A stretch of 64,000 nucleotides of DNA from Vandiemenella viatica. Taxonomy: Eukaryota; Arthropoda; Insecta; Orthoptera; Morabidae. The stretch spans positions 224,438,739 through 224,502,738 of the forward strand of contig CM061919.1 of the NCBI GenBank assembly GCA_031002005.1, in the 5' to 3' direction. Below the pieces are notes generated by a model that worked only from the letters and a program-made list of their open reading frames with translations, was not told the DNA's origin and made no database searches. Shown one piece after another: positions 34,989-45,645 of this stretch (within the stretch, counting starts at the first letter, position 1; every line of letters begins with the position of its first letter). The translations under genes were made by a program, and so were the position numbers.

Positions 34989-35679
34989 TAAGTAGGATAT
35001 ATCTCCAGTAGTGGTTCTTAGAAGAACCGTTTTGTTTAATATTTTTTATCATGTGTAGTGTAACCAAGGTTCAGAAGCGGTGGGTCAGCCTGCAATAGTC
35101 GCTCTACCGATACGCAGAGTGCGCATCTCTTGTAGGCAGGTCGCTCTACTCCTTAGGAAGACTGTAGGCCTTGGTGGAAACGTCGAGAGAAAAGTACTAT
35201 ACACAGAATGCTGCGTATATCTCGCAAAGTAATTGATAATGGAACACGTGAAGATCATTTTATGTTTTAGTGCTGCTGTTCACTATTTTAGTAACAGCTT
35301 GAGAGATGATCATCAGTCTCTTGGAAAGAAATTGGCACTATAAATGAGAGCGCAAGGAATGGAGTGACCGATAGATGGGAGACAGGAGACTTTTATACGT
35401 ATGCCTTCGCTATATATAAACTAGCGGCCATAATATTGATATCCCTTCACTACTAATTGTCACTTTATGTCCTTTCTCCCGTCTACCACTCACATTATTC
35501 TTTGCATTCTCGTTTACAGAGTTAATTTCTTTCCACGAGAGTAATGAACATACTGATCAATACGTATCCTATTTAAAACTAATTTCCAGACCAATTTAAA
35601 TGTCCTACGACGAAACAGTTATTTCTCTCTTTTTTTTTTTATCCAGTTTCATTCTAGACGTATATACTGAATCCCTTAT
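34989..35679. other. Intron sequence, nothing recognised
   Basis: Moderately AT-rich sequence with T runs near 35630. No repeat or coding signal recognised. Confidence 0.35.
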
Positions 35680-36245
35680 ATTTTTTTTTTCTGTCATCAG
35701 TCTGTCAGCTGGTTTGATGTAATTCTCCATCCCTTCCTATTTTTCGTTAACCTCCTAATATCTACGTATCCCTTACAACCAACGTCCTAAATTATCAGCT
35801 TCATATATTTTAATCTCTGTCTTCCTCTACACTTCTTCCCTTTTACTGTTCACCTCCACTAACAAATTAACCAACTCTCCATGTCTTAAAATAAGACCCA
35901 CCATCCTATCACTTCTTTCAGTTGGACTCTTCCACAAACTCCTTTCCTCACCCACCATTTCCAAAACTCGTTAATTTAGTACTTTTTCTGTCCACTTAAT
36001 TTTCAGCATCCTTCTGTAGCGCCACATTTAAAATGCATCAATTTTCCTTCTTTCTGGTATTCCTTAAGTTCATGCTTCGCTGTCATAAAGTGCTACGCTC
36101 CCACACATAGAGTTTTAAAATAAAATATTTCCCTTTTTTCATGAAGGCTCTTTTCGCAAGTACTATTCTGCTTTTAACATCATTTCTGCTTTGGCAATCA
36201 GTTGTAATTTTACTTCCTAAGTAGCGGACTCACTTACTTCTCCTA
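35680..36245 (-). pseudogene. RTE-like LINE 3' part, minus strand, in intron 1
   Basis: Reversed frames read SVALYDSEA, RRKIDAF, MWRYRRMLKISGQKK, VKGKKCRGRQRLKYM and GWRITSNQLTD, the C-terminal region seen in the 24.6-kb copy. The T run at 35681-35690 is its poly-A tail. Several stops and frameshifts are present. Both the orientation, opposite to the host gene, and the intronic position are common for tolerated insertions. Confidence 0.7.
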
Positions 36246-36257
36246 TCGTGTCCAATC

Positions 36258-36512
36258 CATTTTTTTTAATTTTTTTTTTTAACTGCTTAACGTCTCTCTA
36301 ACAGCGAGGTCTTTAGAGACGGTAAAGGATGGGGGGCAAGAAATGGGAAGGAATTCGGCCATGGCCTTTTGAAGGAAGCATCCCGGCATTTGCCTGGAGT
36401 GATTTGGGAAACCATGGAAAACCCAAATCTGGATGCCTAGACGGGGATTCGAACCGCCCGCGTCGTTCTCCCGAATGCGAGGTCAGAACGCTAGCCGTTA
36501 CACCACCACTCT
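36258..36512 (-). repeat. tRNA-derived SINE (family 1)
   Basis: Reversed: head AGAGTGGTGGTGTAACGGCT, B box CGGTTCGAATCCCC, body TTCCATGGTTTCCCAAATCA and tail CTCGCTGTTAGAGAGACGTT plus poly-A. The AAGCAGTTAAA tail puts it in the same subfamily as 8377-8629. Confidence 0.8.
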
Positions 36513-37378
36513 CTATAATACTGCGAATATACTGTTGCGTCGAGTATCCTTTCAGTGGCCTTACTGGATGTTTATGTTAATTCTTCACGCAATATCTTAC
36601 CCCAAACAAAACTATTTCTAATTCCTTTAAGGGATTCTGGAATTGTCTATGCATTGGCATGAAATGATCAATGTACCCAGGCGTTTAAACATTCCCCATT
36701 CATTTAAATCGTTCTTAACAATTTATCTTATTTCGCTGTCTTTCTCATATTATAAACTACAACACATTTGTTGCTGTCGCCTAGCCTATTGGCTGGGCGT
36801 TAGCTTTAGAGACTGGTATTCGACCCCCAGACCAGCTATTCCATTGTTTCACGAAATCGCAGCTGACGAACACCCCCCTTGCCCCAGTCTTCTTCCATAT
36901 CTGATTTCTTCCACCAACCTATTCCTCCTTAAGTTAATATAGTATTTAAGATATACTAAGTTTTTAACAATGACTGGCACCGTTTCATCAAAGATATTGA
37001 CGCTACCTGAAGATGATGGCACGGTACGCCATCGAAAATTCGTACATTTACGACCAAATGACCCGGCTGCACGCCCGAGAGATCTTCAAACATTAGATCC
37101 GCCGGGAAAACTTACGATTACACAAAGATATTCTTATTTCGCTTTCAATATAACGAATCGGGAATAACAAGTTATACCCCTATTTAAACCACTACTAACA
37201 AGAAGAAGACATCATCTGAGGAACTTCTCACATCACTCGCAAAGTATCTATTAAAATTATTGAAACAACAGCAACTTATCCAAAAAATTCCGGTTCCTTT
37301 TAATCAGAAAAATTAATATTTTCAGCGCGCATTATCAATTCGTGATTGATATAAATCCATGACCTGTAGGAAATATTC

Positions 37379-37410
<32 letters not shown>

Positions 37411-37742
37411 CTCAACCTTTGGATTATGCGGTACTTTTTATGGGGAAATTTTAATTAGATCGATTTCACCTTTCCTTTCGCGGTGATGGGAGAGTTTTTA
37501 TGTGTGGATGGCTGTTATGTGCGTATTTTAAGTAGTGTGCTGTTTCTGTCGTGAATAAAGGAAAGATGGACGAAGGGAAAGAGTGAATCCTGGTGATGGC
37601 CCACTCTTCCAAACACAAAGAGAGACGAAACACAGTAAACAGTGTCTACGAGCAGTATATTTTAAAAATAATTTTACTTGTTTTTAATTTTAATTTAGTA
37701 AGATTCCACTAACGTCAAACATCTGGTGTTTTTTATCAACAG
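36513..37742. other. End of intron 1, with tRNA-like remnant and (CT)n repeat
   Basis: A tRNA-like fragment (GGCTGGGCGTTAGC with TATTCGACCCCC) lies at 36780-36860. A (CT)n run lies at 37375-37410. A plus-strand frame at 36970-37167 is not recognised. The intron ends in T-rich sequence and CAACAG (acceptor AG at 37741-37742). Confidence 0.5.
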
Positions 37743-38978
37743 GTATTTCTCTCCGCTGCGTTGTTGACTTTGGCTTGGGCGGAAGATGTCGCCAAAAAAG
37801 ACGTCGGAGACAAAAAGCAGGACAAGAGGGGCATCCTGACCGGAGAACACAGCTACGTCGGCGGCGGCTCCACCTACATCGGAGGAAATCTAGGAGCCAT
37901 CGGCGGAGGTACCAGCGGCATTGGCGGAGGAATAGATAGCTACGGAGGCGGCTACGGAAGTGGCTACGGAGGTGGCTACGCGGGCGGCTACGGAGGTGGC
38001 TATGAGGGTGGATACGGAGGTGGCTTTGGGGACGGCTACGGGGGCGGCTACGGAGGCGGTTACGGAGGCGGTTACGGCGGAAGCATTGGCGGAGGTTCTA
38101 TTGGTATCGGAGGTATCGTCTCCGGAGGAGGCGTTGGATTTGGTGGCGGCGATCTGGGTGTCTCTCGCCTCACCCAGACCAGCGTCTCCATCGCTCCCAC
38201 ACGCACAGTAGTGCAGACCGTCCGTGTTCCAGTTCCACAGCCGGTACCGGTTCCCGTGAACCGTCCAGTGCCCGTGCCACAACCGGTCCCCGTCACCGTC
38301 AACCGGCCGGTGCCTGTACCACAGCCCTACCCAGTCCGAGTACCACACCCGGTACCCGTCCAAGTACCTCAACCGTACCCCGTGGAAGTACCGCGCCCAG
38401 TGCCCGTTGCCGTCAACAGTCCTGTTCCAGTCCCTGTACCACAGCCGTACCCCGTCAGAGTACCTGTGCCTCACCCTGTTAGAGTACCACAGCCGTACCC
38501 AGTGAGAGTGCCGGTACCGCACCCCGTACCTGTTCCGGTGTCTTCCGGAATCTCGACCGGTGTTGGTATTTCTGATGCCGGTTTCGGGTCTGGCATTCTC
38601 TCCACAGGCGGTGGTATCTCTGGTGTCGGTATCGGATCTGGCATTCTCTCCACAGGCGGTGGTATCTCTGGTGTCGGTATCGGATCTGGCATTCTCTCCA
38701 CAGGCGGTGGTATCTCTGGTGTCGGTATCGGGTCTGGTATTCTCTCCACAGGCGCTGGTCTGAACTCTGGAGGTGGCTACAGCCTTGGCGGGTACGGATA
38801 CGGTGGGTCTTACAGCTCTGGTGGTATCATCTCTTCAGGCATCGGTGGTGGACCGCTCAAGGGTGTGTACGTACCCAGCATCTACGGTGGTCTCAACGGA
38901 GGCAGTGTCTACTCAGGAAGTCTGTCATCCGGCTACGGATACGGCGGCGGCTACAAGAGCTACCACAAGCACCACTGA
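37743..38978 (+). CDS. Cuticular-type Gly/Pro-rich protein, exon 2 (main exon)
   Basis: The exon joins exon 1 in phase 0 to give a 417-residue secreted protein. Order of regions: the rest of the signal peptide (cleavage after residue 19); a charged stretch with KKD and a dibasic KRG site (about residues 22-38); a Gly-Tyr region of GGY/GGGYGG repeats (about 73-116); a Pro-Val region of [11 protein letters not shown] and PQPYPVRVP repeats (about 167-272); about four 16-residue [16 protein letters not shown] repeats (from 288); a Gly/Ser/Tyr tail ending in HKHH. There is no chitin-binding RR motif, so it fits the low-complexity Gly- or Pro-rich cuticular proteins. It probably acts in the extracellular cuticle. 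The gene has no other recognisable introns. Codon use is GC-rich compared with the window, as in highly expressed genes. Confidence 0.85.
   Translation, partial: VFLSAALLTLAWAEDVAKKDVGDKKQDKRGILTGEHSYVGGGSTYIGGNLGAIGGGTSGIGGGIDSYGGGYGSGYGGGYAGGYGGGYEGGYGGGFGDGYGGGYGGGYGGGYGGSIGGGSIGIGGIVSGGGVGFGGGDLGVSRLTQTSVSIAPTRTVVQTVRVPVPQPVPVPVNRPVPVPQPVPVTVNRPVPVPQPYPVRVPHPVPVQVPQPYPVEVPRPVPVAVNSPVPVPVPQPYPVRVPVPHPVRVPQPYPVRVPVPHPVPVPVSSGISTGVGISDAGFGSGILSTGGGISGVGIGSGILSTGGGISGVGIGSGILSTGGGISGVGIGSGILSTGAGLNSGGGYSLGGYGYGGSYSSGGIISSGIGGGPLKGVYVPSIYGGLNGGSVYSGSLSSGYGYGGGYKSYHKHH
38586..38765 (+). repeat. 48-bp coding tandem repeat (3.7 copies)
   Basis: Four units, the last partial, start at 38586, 38634, 38682 and 38730. 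They are almost identical in DNA as well as protein ([16 protein letters not shown]), so they arose recently or are kept alike by gene conversion. Confidence 0.9.
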
Positions 38979-39460
38979 GTCGTCAACGGCACCGTCCAAC
39001 CCTCCAAATGGCGACATCCGTACAGACGCGGCTAGACTCCACGCAACAGGTCATCATTGCGACTACGAAGCGAACCGTTGAATGGAATCACCTGATGTAA
39101 AAATTCAACATTCAACGCTCCAACTTATACACTGAACAGTAGCCGTGTGTGTACGGAGAATGTCGTCATCGAAAACTTGCGATGAGGTGGTAAATATTGT
39201 AGCTTCAGATCTCGATTAGAGATGGAAGACTACACACACCTACTCACTGTCAATCACTCTCATTATAGCTCATTCACCTTCTTCCCATAACACGCCATAA
39301 ATAAATAAAAACATGTCCTATCATTCTACATCGATTCATCGAGCACTTTCCAATGACTCCATATCAATTTTTAGATTTTAAAGCTTTAATTTTGTAATTT
39401 TTTTTCCATGAAGTTTCATATTTATATATATTTTTTAAATAAAGTAACTCTTTTGCAAAA
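38979..39460 (+). terminator. 3'UTR and polyadenylation signals of the cuticular gene
   Basis: After the TGA (38976-38978), overlapping AATAAA signals occur at 39300-39309 and another at 39438-39443, the latter followed by T/G-rich TTTTGTTTCAGTG. Either can serve; the 3'UTR is about 340 or 480 bases. Confidence 0.65.
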
Positions 39461-40000
39461 CTTTTGTTTCAGTGAAGTACCACCCATTAGTTTTTACATT
39501 TTAGATTTCTTGTTGTAGTTTGAAATAGATCATACATCTTTACTTTTCTCATATTTGATGGAAATTTCCGAGATGTGCAAGAAATATAAATAATTCTCAA
39601 AAAGAGTCAAAATTAACAGAAATGCAGTACTGTCAGTTAAGACTCCGGTGATTGCTAGTTTTAATTACTGCAAATTATTTATCATTTCCAAAGAAAGATG
39701 ACCGATATAAGTGGCAGTAAGTAATCTCATATCACAATATCTCTGGAAGGTGTCTAAAAAGTAGCACATCGTAGTGACAATAACAAACTACAGTCTTCTG
39801 AGTCTAAAATAAATCCACGGAGCAGAAAGGTGAGTATCATTTGCGTGTCAGGCGGAGAACTGATGAATTTGATCTCCGTAAGCACATAGAAGTGAGATGA
39901 GAGATATCCTACAATGATAATTAATCTACGACATTCGTAGCGTCACGGTAGGGGAGACCCCGTTTCGATCACTGACAGTAATTTCTTTTTTTCAAATATA
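39461..40000. other. No gene seen
   Basis: AT-rich downstream sequence. A possible worn SINE remnant (CGTAGCGTCACGGTAGGGGA with TTTCGATCA) lies at 39935-39975. Confidence 0.3.
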
Positions 40001-40730
40001 AATCTTATATCTTTAAACGAGCAATTCTTGTATATATATATATATTTCGGATTTCGGAAACGGCTGTGACGATTTGGATGAAATTTGGTATTTAGATAAT
40101 GTTTTGACTTTTAAGATTACCTGAATAGTTGTCTTCCCTACTAAAAAGCGAGTTTACAAAATATGAACAATTTTGTCACTCCGTATATCGAAAACGGCAC
40201 TAGCGCCATCTCGTAGACAATTCAGGTACCAGAAAGCCTACAAATAGATTTTCTTTGATTGCAAAGAATAAGTAAACGAACAGTTCTTGTATACTGGCTG
40301 ACCTGTGGAAATATTAGCACTGCAAGTTCAATTGTAAAACATTTAAAAAGAAAGATAATTAAAAATCTTATATCTTTAAACGAGCAATTCTTGTATATAT
40401 ATATATATATTTCGGATTTCGGAAACGGCTGTGACGATTTGGATGAAATTTGGTATTTAGATAATGTTTTGACTTTTAAGATTACCTGAATAGTTGTCTT
40501 CCCTACTAAAAAGCGAGTTTACAAAATATGAACAATTTTGTCACTCCGTATATCGAAAACGGCACTAGCGCCATCTCGTAGACAATTCAGGTACCAGAAA
40601 GCCTACAAATAGATTTTCTTTGATTGCAAAGAATAAGTAAACGAACAGTTCTTGTATACTGGCTGACCTGTGGAAATATTAGCACTGCAAGTTCAATTGT
40701 AAAACATTTAAAAAGAAAGATAATTAAAAA
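40001..40730. repeat. Tandem duplication, 363-bp unit
   Basis: 40001-40363 and 40364-40730 are nearly identical. The one difference I see is one extra TA in the (TA)n run. The unit contains GATTTGGATGAAATTTGG and AACGGCACTAGCGCC, which recur in diverged form at 41815-42035. No coding role is supported. Confidence 0.9.
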
Positions 40731-41219
40731 TTTATCAATGGTTTTATCAGAGGTGATAACTTTACAGAAACTTCTTTGAAATTAATATTACCGGTACCAG
40801 TTATAAAGTAATCATCGTTTACTTTTTGACTATAAATAGTGGTTGTTAGTTAGCCATTAAATACTACCACCTTAATTATAAAACATCTTTCGATTTCTGT
40901 TCAATATACAAGATTTCGAGTAGAGTTTGATAATAAAGTGCATAATTAAATATTAATACATCTACAAATTCCTGAAAAGCCGCGTGCGAGTGCACATACG
41001 AAAATACGGGTTCTGATAAATAGAATCTTGCCTTTTGAATCGTCTGACCTTGTGCTTTATTGTTTATAACGAAGGTTACTTCTTATGGGAATTGTTTTAT
41101 TATCATTTTGAAATGCTGATCAGAAGATGTGAGATTACTGCGAGGTATGAGCATAGTTTTATCGGAGTGAATAAATATAGCACAGATGATGTTCTATTGA
41201 CGTCACAACCTGATGATGA
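40731..41219. other. No gene seen
   Basis: AT-rich sequence with no recognised content. Confidence 0.3.
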
Positions 41220-41720
41220 ATTCTCATAGTACTCGATGAAACATATCGAAAATAAATAATAAATTTTCTTGGTTCCTTGTGCTTTTGGCGACGTTTCTTT
41301 TGGTCCAGGCCGTATTTCAACCTAACAAAAACCACTAGGTACAAAATAAAACACTGAAAGTACATTTCCACCATATAGACATAGTGCTTTTGGTGGATTT
41401 TTTTCTGGTCCAGGACGGATCTAATCCTAACCTCTTCACTTTTGAGATATAATATCCCCAGAACTAAGTGAGATATCAGAAAAATAAATTCCTTATTTTC
41501 GAATTGTCTCGACGAGTTTCATACGAATTCATCAAACTTGGCTATGGCGAAATTTGTCTTCTGGTTCAGCTCGCATTTCAACCAACCACGTCAATTTTGA
41601 GATACGATATCTCGAGAACTAAGCGAAATATTTTTAAAAATATATTTTTTACCTTCAATTTTTCTCGTCGAGTTACATAAGAATCCATCATCAAGGGTTA
41701 TCGTAGAATCCTTTGAATTA
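41220..41720. repeat. Dispersed repeat D1, two to three pieces
   Basis: 41225-41340 carries D1 sequence in reverse (CCTTGTGCTTTTGGCGACG). 41440-41545 and 41600-41705 carry it forward (GAGATATCAGAAAAATAAA; TCGTCGAGTTACATAAGAAT). The arrangement suggests repeated or nested insertion of D1. Confidence 0.5.
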
Positions 41721-41799
41721 CCACAAATCTCGCACCATTAATTAATACCAAACTGGCATTAAAATTTCTGTTTAACATATTAATAGAATTTTTTTTATT

Positions 41800-42035
41800 T
41801 TATTTTTATTTTTTTTTAAAGCAATTTGTGAGGCCGTCTCGCAAATGGATCTAGCGATTTGGATGAAATTTCACATGTAGATAACGTTTTGATTTTCAAG
41901 TTTTTAACACAATTTTTTTTTTAATTTTTTTTTTTTGAAAAAAAAGGAGCAACTTTTGTATTTGGTTTCTCGAAAACGGCTCTAACCTCATTACGTAGAA
42001 GGTTCAGGTACCAGTAAGCCTACTGATGTTAGTTA
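41800..42035. repeat. Diverged relative of the 363-bp unit
   Basis: It shares AGCGATTTGGATGAAATTT, AGATAACGTTTTGA and GGTTCAGGTACCAGTAAGCC with the tandem unit at 40.0-40.7 kb. Confidence 0.6.
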
Positions 42036-42649
42036 AACTTCTCTTTGGTTAACTGTGCACCTCAAAACGCCTAGGAAGCCTTCAAGCCTTATACTTTAAT
42101 AAAACTTTACTCGAAATCTTGGATACTGAACAGAAATCGAAAGATACCGAGCGAAGATCGGTCACCCAGGTACTTTAATGTTAAATGAACAGTCCATACA
42201 CTTTGAAATGAAGCTGCAATATTGAGTGGCCGCACCATGAAATTGTAGAACAGATTCGGAATTTTTCGGCAAGGAAGGATCGCTGGATGTGACTATTTTA
42301 TCAAATGATTATTATAATGATTACTCCACGATTCAATGAAATTGGGTGGCGGAGGGTGCATTGCACCTATGCAAATGTGTTATAGTTCGGAAGGGATATA
42401 CGGGATATGGCAGACGGCGCCCATCGGCTATTTTGAGAAACCATCCCGGCTTTCGCCTGGAGCGATCTGGGCAAACCATGGAAAACCCAGATCAAGATGG
42501 GCGGAGTGCTTTATCGAGAACTACTCCTAACGGATTTCTCGCCCGGTAAACCCTTCCTGTTTCATTCCATAATAGCTCGTGGAAAAAATTACTCTGAAGT
42601 GAATCGGTTCTTGCACTGATTTATCTTATTTTCTCGGTCATTCCTAGAT
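42036..42649. other. No gene; SINE family 1 fragment at 42425-42495
   Basis: Reversed, 42425-42495 reads the family 1 body (TGGGTTTTCCATGGTTTGCC, then CGGGATGGTTTC). The rest has no recognised content. Confidence 0.45.
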
Positions 42650-43200
42650 ATGAATGTTGCTGGTAGTAATATGTAGGTCAGTCGCGAATTTTTTAATTAG
42701 CTTCTGCCGAGAGCAACGCCTTCAGTGTTCCGGGTCTTCCCAACCCAACTGCTTCTCCATCGCACTTACACTTTCCCTCCAGCTATATTCACCTGCAACG
42801 AATGTGGAGATTCTTTTTTGGACCTTCTCCAATGCCTCCATTAAACTCTTTCGATGGGGACTCCACACAAAACAACAATAAAGTGAGGACGCACTAGTGC
42901 TTTGTATACAATCGATTTAATTTCCGGTGTGCAGTGTTTTAAATTACAACCTAGAAATCGGAGCATATGATTTGTTTTCCCGATTACCTTCTCGATATGT
43001 TCATTCCACGACAATTTATTACTAATTCTTACCTCTAGGTAATTAGTGGAATCTACAGTTCTAAGGACAGTGTCATTAATTATATATTCAGCGCTAAATT
43101 GGTGTCACCATTTTACTTATACGCAAGACTTGGTATTTTCTACCGTTTAACTCCAACTGCCAGTCTTCCCCGTTAATGGTCAATCAGCGCTTTGGTAGAT
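42650..43200 (-). pseudogene. Non-LTR reverse transcriptase C-terminal fragment
   Basis: Reversed frames read YIINDTVLRTVDSTNYLEV, ISNKLSWNEHIEKVIGKTN, MLRFLGCNLKHCTPEIKSIV, YKALVRPH and EKQLGWED, the region after the RT catalytic core in CR1/Jockey-type LINEs. It differs from the CR1-like family elsewhere in the window, so it is a second CR1/Jockey-type family. No intact frame remains. Confidence 0.7.
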
Positions 43201-43261
43201 CACTTTATGAAAGATTCGTCTCAGTTCCTTCAATGCCTATTTCATTAGCATTTTCTCGGTA

Positions 43262-43400
43262 CTAACTCCTCTTCACCACCTTTTCCCAATATTTTGGGGG
43301 CGGCTCCTTTTGATGAGTTCTATTCACCATTAACATGGTCAAATTTTGAGCTATGGTTTTACCGTTGCATGGCCTTGCTGATGCTACCGCCAGGTCGTGT
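43262..43400 (+). repeat. Dispersed repeat, copy 2
   Basis: CTCCTCTTCACCACCTTTTC and TTGCATGGCCTTGCTGATGC match 31345-31490 in outline. Confidence 0.45.
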
Positions 43401-43984
43401 TAACAAGGAGCGGCCGCCAATAGTATAATTCAGACTCGAGTCATACCGTGTGTAATAAATGCTCAAGGTGCTTGAGGAGTAATGTGGCAAAGCATTAACA
43501 AGCACTTCTTCGCTGTAGTCGATAAAATCGGCATTGAAATATTCCGTTGCGTGTAAATACTTTCTACGTTATGGAGATTTCAAGGCAGCGGCCAAGCTCT
43601 TGCTCGAATCTTCTTCAACCATATGACTTTCATGCGGAGCGCCGGGTTGACTCTAAGGTTTACTTTTAACAGGGTAAACCAAACTCTCACGTACATACTG
43701 ATTTGCGACGCTGTTATAAGTTGTGCTTGGGACCATTTACACGTTCTTTGGAAGTTACCTGCTATGCTATTATACGGCGCCCGTTTCGATTCTCTCGTCT
43801 CCTTGTGCGAGAAGGAGCATCCGTCCTTCAACTATAACAGTCGAATAACTGTATTTGTATATGATACCAGCCGTAGCAAATATTTCTATTTTTGAAATAT
43901 TATTTTGTTTGCGAACAATATAACGAAGTACGAAAGCGTCGGTATTTCAGCAACAAACAGCATTTAAAAAACCAATTGGCAGTC
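43401..43984. other. No gene supported
   Basis: A patch at 43570-43900 has frames on both strands (up to 90 codons), none recognised. Confidence 0.3.
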
Positions 43985-44020
43985 ATCGGGTACTGCCGAC
44001 AGTAGTGTAACGGGGTTTTT

Positions 44021-44528
44021 AAAGGCTGCCCATTCCACCCCTGTATTAGCAGCCTTAACCTAACCCAGAAGTACTACCGGATACTTCGGCATACAGTTTA
44101 TTGTCTAGAAAGGCTGCCCATTCCGCCCCTGTCTTAGCAGCCTTAACCTAACCCGGTAGTACTACCGGGTACTTGGGCATACAGTTTATTGTCTAGAAAG
44201 GCTGCCCATTCCGCCCCTGTCTTAGCAGCCTTAACCTAACCCGGTAGTACTACCGGGTATTTCGGCATACAGTTTATTGTCTAGAAAGGCTGCCCATTCC
44301 GCCCCTGTCTTAGCAGCCTTAACCTAACCCGGTAGTACTACCGGGTACTTCGGCATACAGTTTATTGTCTAGAAAGGCTGCCCATTCCGCCCCTGTCTTA
44401 GCAGCCTTAACCTAACCCGGTAGTACTACCGGGTACTTGGGCATACAGTTTATTGTCTAGAAAGGCTGCCCATTCCGCCCCTGTCTTAGCAGTCTTAACC
44501 TAACCCGGTAGTACTACCGGGTACTTGG
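44021..44528. repeat. 88-bp tandem array (5.8 units)
   Basis: AAAGGCTGCCCATTCC starts units at 44021, 44109, 44197, 44285, 44373 and 44461. Spacing is 88 each time. All but the first unit contain the perfect 20-base palindrome ACCCGGTAGTACTACCGGGT. The first unit is the most diverged, as expected for an array edge. Confidence 0.95.
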
Positions 44529-44674
44529 ACCCCCGTTCCCCGGTCAGACACCTGAACCACTGAGCAACCAGACCACTAGAGATGTGCTGTTAGCATGTTG
44601 GTGACGCGAACTCTCATAAGATTTTACCCATCAAGATATCACCCCACCGCCTAAAGAAGTTTTCACTTCAAAAA

Positions 44675-44945
44675 CTAAAAAACTAACTTAGGCCAAAACC
44701 CCAAGGTTGGTCGAATGTTACTGGAGGAGATGTACCAAGCTGTTGTGCCAGAGGCAGGAAGGCCAATTCCTTTCCTCAGCTGCTTACAGTTTAACGTGGA
44801 ATCAGAACCACGGAACGTCCAGGCGTAGCTCATATAACCAAATACAGCTCCTCATAATTTCTGCACACCACGGGATTTGGATCAGCGACCGGAGAAAGAA
44901 ACTTTCGGAAGTAACCGCCTTAACTGCTGAGTTGGACCGCCTTGT
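44675..44945 (-). repeat. tRNA-derived SINE (family 2)
   Basis: Reversed: head with CAGCAGTTAAGGCGGTTAC, B-box region GATCCAAATCCCGTGG, body CACGTTAAACTGTAAGC and end AGTAACATTCGACC. Diverged from but collinear with the 29.06-kb copy. Confidence 0.65.
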
Positions 44946-45412
44946 TTTAAAGTATACGTATGCAAAGAACAGTTAAAATTGGATTCATACTGTGTGTTTG
45001 TGTATTGGCAAAAAAAAAATGTATTAAATACAAGTATGATCTACACTTTCACTGCTGTCGAAGCGAAACACGTCGTACTTATAGCTACAGATATACTGTT
45101 AACATGAGCATGTTGATGACGCGAACTCATAAAATTTTTCCCATCCAAAAGGCGTCCAACGTGCATATCATATGCGCAACACTTCATAGCGAGGATTAAC
45201 CCCTGCCCAAATATCGGCTAACGTGCCTAGAGAAGTTTTCACTTCAAAAATTATTAGATGCATAATTGTTGGAACTGATTGTCGGGAATTATATGTATTT
45301 AAATAAATAAATAATTAAAGCTGCCTGCATCGAGATTCGACCCGGCGACGACGGGCTTATAGAACAGAGAGAACTTCCTCGCTCGCTGTGCCACAGTCTA
45401 CTTGAAATCGTT

Positions 45413-45645
45413 CTTTTTTTTTTTTTTTTAACTGCTTTACGTCTCTCAACATCGAGGTCTTTAGAGACGGGAAATGATGGGGGCAAGGAATTCGGCCATG
45501 GCATTTTCAAGGAAGCATCCCGGCATTTACCTGGAGTGATTTGGGAAACCATGGAAAACCCAAATCTGGATGCCCGGACGGGGATTCGAACCGCCGACCT
45601 CCCGAATGCGAGGCCAGAACCTTATCCGTTACACACCACGCTCGG
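45413..45645 (-). repeat. tRNA-derived SINE (family 1)
   Basis: Reversed: head CCGAGCGTGGTGTGTAACGG, B box CGGTTCGAATCCCC, body as usual, tail CTCGATGTTGAGAGACG, AAAGCAGTT and poly-A. Same subfamily as 8377-8629. Confidence 0.8.

Larger units (their letters stand above)
43985..45250 (-). repeat. Long composite repeat, copy 2
   Basis: Matches 28600-29760 in order, but the short palindrome-bearing segment is amplified into a tandem array (44021-44528). After the array follow a reversed tRNA-like head (44530-44580), TTTTACCCATC and CGCCTAAAGAAGTTTTCACT, the SINE2 body and head (44675-44945), and GACGCGAACTCATAAAA-type repeats near 45118. Confidence 0.6.

Noticed and set aside
37890..38522. Long minus-strand frame (210 codons) opposite the cuticular exon, and other frames there
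   Set aside because: It is a mirror of the repetitive Pro-Val and Gly-Tyr codons. Its Arg/Tyr/Trp-rich composition is not a real protein, and it has no promoter or splice signals.
44021..44528. CRISPR-like array
   Set aside because: The 88-bp units are identical head to tail with no unique spacers; it is a simple tandem array in a eukaryotic genome.
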